From Halalkalicoccus sp. CG83 (GTDB lineage: Archaea > Halobacteriota > Halobacteria > Halobacteriales > Halalkalicoccaceae): a stretch of 64,000 bases of DNA. The number at the start of each line of letters is the position of its first letter. Positions within the stretch are counted from its first letter, which is position 1. The translations under genes and the position numbers were made by a program. Below are positions 59,790 through 64,000 of the stretch, one piece after another. The notes below the pieces were generated by a model. That model was not told the DNA's origin. It ran no database searches and saw only the letters and a list, made by a program, of their open reading frames with translations. The stretch lies in NCBI RefSeq assembly GCF_037081715.1, contig NZ_JAZDDH010000001.1:558001-622000 (forward strand), written 5' to 3'.

Positions 59790-60457
59790 ATGCCAGACCG
59801 ATACACCACACCTTCGAAAGGTAGCTCTGACTGGGACGTACCGATAAACGAAAATTTCGAACGCCTCGATATCGACGTCGAACATCGCGGTTCTGACGAT
59901 GATCGATCAGATATTGTCCCCCAAACCGGAGCTAAATACCTAGCGACGGATACGGGCAACGTATATATCGGAAACGGGACTGCCTGGGAACAGATCGGCA
60001 CATTCAGCGGCACGAGTGGTGAAGGGAGTGGGGATAGTGTTCAGCAACTTCGTGCCGACGGTAACGTCGTTGCTGTCTACAACGGTGGCGTTGACTCGTT
60101 TGATATGAACAATGAATCGCCCGTTCAAACCGCGCTTGACAGATGTGGTGAACACGGCGGTGGTGACGTCTTCTTACCCTATGGTACGATCACTGAGGGC
60201 AATATCACGTTCCACACCAACTGCAACCTGTATGGCAAGTGGGGAGTCAGCGGCAAGGACGCGACGATCAGGACCTGATCCAACGTCCTCCCCCATCGGG
60301 ACGATGCGGTTCTGCATCCCATGACTCCGACGGGGACATCGTCATCGAACGTGGAGGTACAGTCAGCACGACGGCCGGGTCGGCGAAGATCGCTCTCCCA
60401 AATAAAACGATGAAAACACGGATAGGCGAGTCGCTCGACGTAGAACTATGGACCTGA
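59790..60457 (+). pseudogene. Broken beta-helix (pectate-lyase-like/viral tail-like) gene
   Basis: An intact 162-residue start (PDRYTTPSKGSSDWDVPINENFERLD..., then GTAWEQIGTFSGTSGEG, then SPVQTALDRCGEHGGGDVFLPYGTITEGNITF) matches haloarchaeal and viral right-handed beta-helix proteins that begin with a TPSKGTxDW motif. It stops at 60278. A C-terminal-like piece (DGDIVIERGGTVSTTAGSAKIALPNKT...) continues in another frame to 60457. An internal deletion with a frameshift explains both. The DNA is lower in GC than its surroundings and lies 260 bp after the tRNA-Met gene; the AT-rich stretch 59640-59700 between them holds nothing I recognise. A mobile-element remnant is likely. Confidence 0.55.
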
Positions 60458-61380
60458 CGGACGGTCGATTACTCATCACCGGGGGTGCCGGCTTCATCGG
60501 TACCCATCTCACCGAACGACTACTCGCGAACGGAAACGACGTCGTCGTCGTGGACGACCTCTCGAACGGCCGCGAGTCGTGGGTTCCCGACGGCGCGGAA
60601 CTGATCGAGGGCGATCTCACCGATCCCGAGACGATCGACGCCGCGATCGATGGCGAGATCGACGGCGTGTTCCACCTCGCCGCGCGCAAGTCCGTGAAGG
60701 ACGCGAACCCGCGCCGGCAGTTCGAGGCCAACACCGCGATGACCTACAACGTTCTGGAGGCGATGGACGACGCCGGCGTCTCCGAGATCGCGTTCACCTC
60801 CTCGTCGACGATCTACGGGGAGGCGCCCCGCCCCACGCCCGAGGACTACGCGCCGCTCGAGCCGATCAGCGTCTACGGCGCGAGCAAACTCGCCGTCGAG
60901 AGCCTGCTCTCGACGTACGCCCACACCCACGGGATGACGGTGTGGAACTTCCGCTTCGCCAACATCGTCGGGCCGCGGCTTCGCGGCGCGGTGATTCCCG
61001 ACTTCGTCGAGAAGCTCCGCGCGGATCCCGAGACGCTGACCATCCTCGGCAACGGGCTCCAGGAGAAGTCCTACATGTATCTCGAGGACTGCCTCGACGC
61101 GATGTTCCACGTGATCGAACACGCCGACAGGCCGATGAACACATTCAACCTCGGGACGCGGACGACGACGTCCGTCGATCGGATCGCCGACATCGTCAGC
61201 GACGAACTCGGGCTGGAGCCCGAGTACGAGTACACGGGCGGCGAGCGCGGCTGGACCGGCGACGTCCCGAGGATGCGCCTCTCGATCGAGAAGCTCTCCG
61301 GACTGGGATGGGACCCCGAGTTCGAGAGCGATCGGGCGGTACGGGAGACCGCACGCGATCTCGTAGCCGAGGCGGACTGA
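60448..61380 (+). CDS. NAD-dependent sugar epimerase/dehydratase (GalE-like)
   Basis: A 310-residue short-chain dehydrogenase of the extended type. The coenzyme loop LLITGGAGFIGTHLTERLL, VVVDDLSNGRESW, FHLAARKSVKDANPRRQFEANTAM, the catalytic SSSTIYGE and YGASK (Tyr-x3-Lys), and the sugar-binding RFANIVGPRLRGAVIPDFVEKL are present. Family members epimerise or dehydrate nucleotide sugars for glycan synthesis. The length is normal for this group. The first bases overlap the end of the broken beta-helix gene. An AATAAAAC element at about 60400-60407 would leave a leader of roughly 20 bases. Confidence 0.88.
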   Translation: MDLTDGRLLITGGAGFIGTHLTERLLANGNDVVVVDDLSNGRESWVPDGAELIEGDLTDPETIDAAIDGEIDGVFHLAARKSVKDANPRRQFEANTAMTYNVLEAMDDAGVSEIAFTSSSTIYGEAPRPTPEDYAPLEPISVYGASKLAVESLLSTYAHTHGMTVWNFRFANIVGPRLRGAVIPDFVEKLRADPETLTILGNGLQEKSYMYLEDCLDAMFHVIEHADRPMNTFNLGTRTTTSVDRIADIVSDELGLEPEYEYTGGERGWTGDVPRMRLSIEKLSGLGWDPEFESDRAVRETARDLVAEAD

Positions 61381-61627
61381 GCGGCGCTGTCTGAGACGGT
61401 CCGGATCGCTCGGTTGAACGGTCGATGGCACCGGCCACGGCGATCCCAGTGTACGTTCGACCCTATACGGATCGCGTGCTCTACATCGCCTTAGCGCTCA
61501 AGGCGTTCGGAAACCGGCGTATCAACTACCGACGATCCGATGCTCTCTCAGAGCGACGACCCGCCGGTTCCAGCGAGCAACTGACGCGCTCGATTCGCCA
61601 CTGGTCGACCGCCTCGGAGCGGGCGAC

Positions 61628-61924
61628 TCAGAACAGTGACCGGAGCCGGTCGACCACGGAGCTCGAGGAGCCGGAGCGGAACGACGGTCGGGTGACGACG
61701 CTCCCGGGGAGCTTCAACAGCGGCGGACCCGACCCGTCTCGACGTTCGTACTCGGCGACGACGGCCACGAGGTTGCCGACCGCCTCCTCCTCGACCCGCC
61801 CGACCCCGGCACACTCCGTCGCGGGGTCCTCCGCGAACCACATCGGCTCCTCTATGTCGTCGATCGGCGGGCGCCTCTGCTCCACCCAGGCCCGATCGCG
61901 AACGTCGTCCGGGTCGGTGTGCAT
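61628..61924 (-). CDS. Hypothetical haloarchaeal protein (98 aa)
   Basis: An ATG at 61924 (minus strand) opens a 98-residue acidic ORF: MHTDPDDVRDRAWVEQRRPP, then EPMWFAEDPATECAGVGRVEEEAVGNLVAVVAEYERRDGSGPPLLKLPGSVV. The amino acid composition and hydrophobic pattern look like a real haloarchaeal coding sequence, unlike the other frames here. I do not recognise the family. It may be the end of a larger decayed gene, since coding-like fragments in other frames lie just upstream. The interval 61381-61627 shows nothing I recognise. Confidence 0.4.
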   Translation of the reverse strand: MHTDPDDVRDRAWVEQRRPPIDDIEEPMWFAEDPATECAGVGRVEEEAVGNLVAVVAEYERRDGSGPPLLKLPGSVVTRPSFRSGSSSSVVDRLRSLF

Positions 61925-62404
61925 ACCCTCGCCTGGGCCCGGCGGCTGATGTAGCCGTGGGTCCAGGTCACGAGGGTCGTGCTCCGATCGTAGCCGCTCC
62001 GTCGACGCGCCCTGGCCGAGAGCCCGTTGATGGCGTCGCCGTCCGCGACCGAGCGGTCGAAGGATCGGAGCGACGCGTCCCCGAGGAACCACTCGACGCT
62101 CCGGCGTCGATCCCGTACTCGTCGCTCGTGGAGTTCGTGACTTAGCGGGCGAAATGCGACGGCGGGACGTCTTCGAGCGGGCGCTCCACGTGATCGACGC
62201 TGGCGTATCCGTCGCGTATTCGATCCACCGTGGCGACGAATCGATCTCCGCTAGTAGCCCGACTTCCGAACCGGCGAGGTCGGCCGCCGCCTCCGGAACG
62301 AGGCGATCGATTCGAGCGTTTCCGTCGGCCTTTCGTCATCGATCCCGGGCTCGACGCTTCACACGTGTTTCGTAGACCGTTTCACCGAACGGCGAGAACG
62401 GTAC
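61925..62404 (-). other. No intact gene; scattered minus-strand coding-like fragments
   Basis: On the minus strand two frames show protein-like stretches without a usable gene. Around 62142-62250 the string GDRFVATVDRIRDGYASVDHVERPLEDVP recalls DUF3006 (VDRIxDGxA...VExxxxxVPxxxLP) and ends in a stop at 62142. Around 61950-62160 another frame reads SVEWFLGDASLRSFDRSVADGDAINGLSARARRRSGYD. These could be pieces of genes broken by frameshifts. I see no tRNA, repeat array or insertion sequence here. Confidence 0.3.
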
Positions 62405-62435
62405 GCCTAATATCGTGTATGTGTATGTACATAGT

Positions 62436-62696
62436 ATGGGGACCAAAACGATCTCCCTCACCGAGGAAGCCTACGAACGGCTCAAGGCGGCCAAAAAAGA
62501 GGGTGAGAGCTTCTCCGACGTCGTCAATCGGATCTCGCCCGGCGTCCGTCTCGAGGAGTACTGGGGTGTCCTCGACGACGACGCTGCCGACGAACTACGT
62601 GAGACGGTCGCGGAAGGGAGAGATCGCCGAGGAGCCGTACGGTCGGAGCGCCGCGAGCGGATCACGAGCGAACTTTCCGACGACGCCGAGCAGTGA
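62436..62696 (+). CDS. vapB: VapB-type antitoxin (DUF217)
   Basis: An 86-residue protein: MGTKTISLTEEAYERLKAAKKEGESFSDVVNRI is the ribbon-helix-helix-like start of archaeal VapB/DUF217 antitoxins, followed by a charged tail that would wrap the toxin. ATG 62436 is chosen because the CTAATATC element (62407-62414) is about 26 bp upstream; a reading from 62415 would add seven residues before the conserved start. The GTG of the toxin gene overlaps its stop (GTGA), the usual coupled arrangement. Confidence 0.85.
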   Translation: MGTKTISLTEEAYERLKAAKKEGESFSDVVNRISPGVRLEEYWGVLDDDAADELRETVAEGRDRRGAVRSERRERITSELSDDAEQ

Positions 62697-63082
62697 TCCT
62701 CGATACGACGTTCGTCATCGACGTCCTGAACGGCGACCCCGGTGCCGAACGACGGCGGATCGAGCTCGACGAACGGGGAGACGCGGCGGTTTCGGCGGTC
62801 TCCGTCTTCGAGTTAGTCGAAGGTGCGTATCTCTCGAACCGAACTGACGACGAGTTGGCGGCGATCCTCGAATTTCTCTCCCGTCTGCGCGTTCTGCCCG
62901 TCGACGGGGAGATCGCGCTGTTAGCGGGTGAACTGAGCGCGGAATCGATCGGTCGCGGCGAGCGGGTCGAGGCCGAGGACGTGCTGATCGGGGCGACGGC
63001 AGCGAAGAACGACGAGTCGATCCTGACGCGCAACGTCGATCACTTCGACCGACTCGAGGACCTGACTATCGAAACGTACTGA
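62693..63082 (+). CDS. vapC: VapC-type PIN-domain ribonuclease toxin
   Basis: A 129-residue PIN protein. The catalytic acids are in MILDTTFVIDVLNGD (Asp), VSVFELVEGAYLS (Glu), AEDVLIGATAAKND (Asp) and ILTRNVDHFDRL (Asp). VapC toxins cleave tRNA or rRNA and are held inactive by the antitoxin encoded just upstream. The length and active site look complete, so the pair is probably functional. No inverted repeats or transposase accompany it. The 145 bp after it (63083-63227) contain nothing I recognise. Confidence 0.87.
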   Translation: MILDTTFVIDVLNGDPGAERRRIELDERGDAAVSAVSVFELVEGAYLSNRTDDELAAILEFLSRLRVLPVDGEIALLAGELSAESIGRGERVEAEDVLIGATAAKNDESILTRNVDHFDRLEDLTIETY

Positions 63083-63227
63083 ACGGCACGCGCTCCCGAA
63101 GCTACCATCGGTACGTCTGATTACCGGCTCTTCGTCCGATGCACCGTGGATCGAGAACTCGTCGCTCGGGTGCGGTAAACGTCGTATCCAGGTTACATCC
63201 GGCCCGATTTACGGCATGACGTACGGA

Positions 63228-64000
63228 TCACGGATCCCATGACCGGGACTCCGGTAGCGCCTCCATCGCCAGCCAGACGTTCGTCAGCGGGTGGTAGCCG
63301 GGCTCGACCGCCACGCCGCGGTTCGGATCGTCCCGGTCGTGGTCGCGGGCGAGTCGTTCGTACCAGTTGCCGTACTTCGGGTTGATCAGGTGCTCACGGG
63401 CGTACGACCACAGCCGGTCGTACCACTCGATATACGCCTCGTCGTGTGCCGAGAGCAGCGCGCTCGCGCCGATCGCCTCCGCGTGGACCCAGCCGTACTT
63501 GTCGGCGACGACCGGCTCGCCGTCGTCAGTGACGGTGTAGTAGAAGCCGTCGTGCTCCTCGTCCCAGCCGCGCTCCACCGCGCTCTCGAACAGCTCCCGG
63601 GCGCGCTCGAGCAGCCACTCCCGCGGTCGGTGCTCGTGGAGGAGCAATAGCAGCTTCGCCCACTCGACGTGGTGGCCCGGCTGGTAGCCCCACGGTCGGA
63701 ACTGGTGGCGCGGGCTCTCACGATTGTACTCCAGATCGGGCTCCCACTCCTCGGTGTAGTGTTCCCAGAGCAGACCGTCGGTCGCCCGGGTGACCTCGCG
63801 GGTGAACGTCTCGGCGACCGTGAACGCCCGGTCGAGATACTCCTCGCGATCGGTGGCCTCGTGGGCGGCGATCAGCGCCTCACAGGCGTGCATATTCGCG
63901 TTCTGGCCCCGGTAGGACGAGTGCTCGCTCCAGTCCGCGTTCGCCTCGTCGGCGTAGAGGCCGTGTTCGGGCTCGAAGAACCGCTCGTCCATCACCCCGT
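63228..64000 (-). CDS. N-acylglucosamine 2-epimerase (AGE)-family protein, C-terminal part (partial)
   Basis: The frame is open to the right edge, so the N terminus lies outside the window; about 257 residues are visible. The sequence is an (alpha/alpha)6-barrel of the AGE/cellobiose epimerase family: EHSSYRGQNANMHACEALIAAHEAT, QFRPWGYQPGHHVEWAKLLLLLHEH, DKYGWVHAEAIGASALLSAHD and GNWYERLARDHDRDD carry the paired catalytic His residues (NMHA, GHHVEW) and barrel Trp/Glu/Arg residues. Family members epimerise or isomerise mannose, N-acylglucosamine or sulfosugars; the substrate is not decidable here. Confidence 0.85.
   Translation of the reverse strand, partial: GVMDERFFEPEHGLYADEANADWSEHSSYRGQNANMHACEALIAAHEATDREEYLDRAFTVAETFTREVTRATDGLLWEHYTEEWEPDLEYNRESPRHQFRPWGYQPGHHVEWAKLLLLLHEHRPREWLLERARELFESAVERGWDEEHDGFYYTVTDDGEPVVADKYGWVHAEAIGASALLSAHDEAYIEWYDRLWSYAREHLINPKYGNWYERLARDHDRDDPNRGVAVEPGYHPLTNVWLAMEALPESRSWDP

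Overview
The window looks chromosomal and comes from a haloarchaeon (class Halobacteria). The DNA is GC-rich and the proteins are strongly acidic. Twin-arginine lipoproteins are common. Most promoters have an AT-rich TATA element 25-30 bp before the start codon, which predicts leaderless mRNAs. The informational genes are archaeal (aIF2-gamma, Rpo7, Spt4, GTP-dependent dephospho-CoA kinase), and the tRNA-Met carries an intron. I cannot name the genus from sequence alone.

0-17.9 kb: the end of an acyl-CoA synthetase, a decayed RCK/TrkA-C gene, a phasin-like coiled-coil protein and an agmatinase-family enzyme. Next is a catabolic block: a tungsten aldehyde ferredoxin oxidoreductase beside ethanolamine ammonia-lyase (EutB, EutC) and its reactivase EutA, then a tripartite TctCBA uptake system, a 2-hydroxyacid dehydrogenase and a FilR1-type regulator. 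EutBC would release acetaldehyde and the oxidoreductase could oxidise it to acetate; no microcompartment genes are seen. A His-tailed AAA ATPase, a methyltransferase, a PhnP-like hydrolase and a frameshifted lipoprotein gene follow.

18-30.9 kb: a FecB/FecC/FecE-type ABC importer with DtxR-like palindromes at both of its promoters, a DUF5787 protein that resembles a nuclease, four exported or membrane redox genes (DsbA-like, Sco1-like, TlpA-like, CcdA), an informational cluster (aIF2-gamma, PIN, Rpo7, Spt4, dephospho-CoA kinase) and AzlCD.

31-45.5 kb: a CBS protein with an HPF-like tail, a one-domain lycopene cyclase, a Usp/APC permease pair, a tRNA-Val preceded by partial copies of its own 3' end and by perfect hairpins, the operon trpD-trpF-trpE-trpG (trpG carries an in-frame hairpin-rich insertion), and a B12-dependent ribonucleotide reductase whose promoter region is duplicated upstream.

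45.6-57.6 kb: a probable ectoine/hydroxyectoine utilisation island. It has a DoeA-type hydrolase, two class III aminotransferases, an M20 deacylase, an FAD oxidoreductase, a 2-hydroxyacid dehydrogenase, a BCCT transporter and a threonine-dehydratase-like enzyme. A common promoter motif (core ATACACAG) recurs across the island. The right end holds small zinc-ribbon proteins, gene remnants, the intron-containing tRNA-Met, a broken beta-helix gene, a sugar epimerase, a VapBC pair and the end of an AGE-family epimerase.

The most unusual signal runs across the whole window. Six genes whose predicted transcription start lies well upstream each have a short ORF of 17-41 codons. Each short ORF begins about 26-33 bp after a TATA element and ends by overlapping, or lying 2 nt from, the main start codon. 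This suggests that leaderless leader peptides feed ribosomes to downstream genes by coupled re-initiation.
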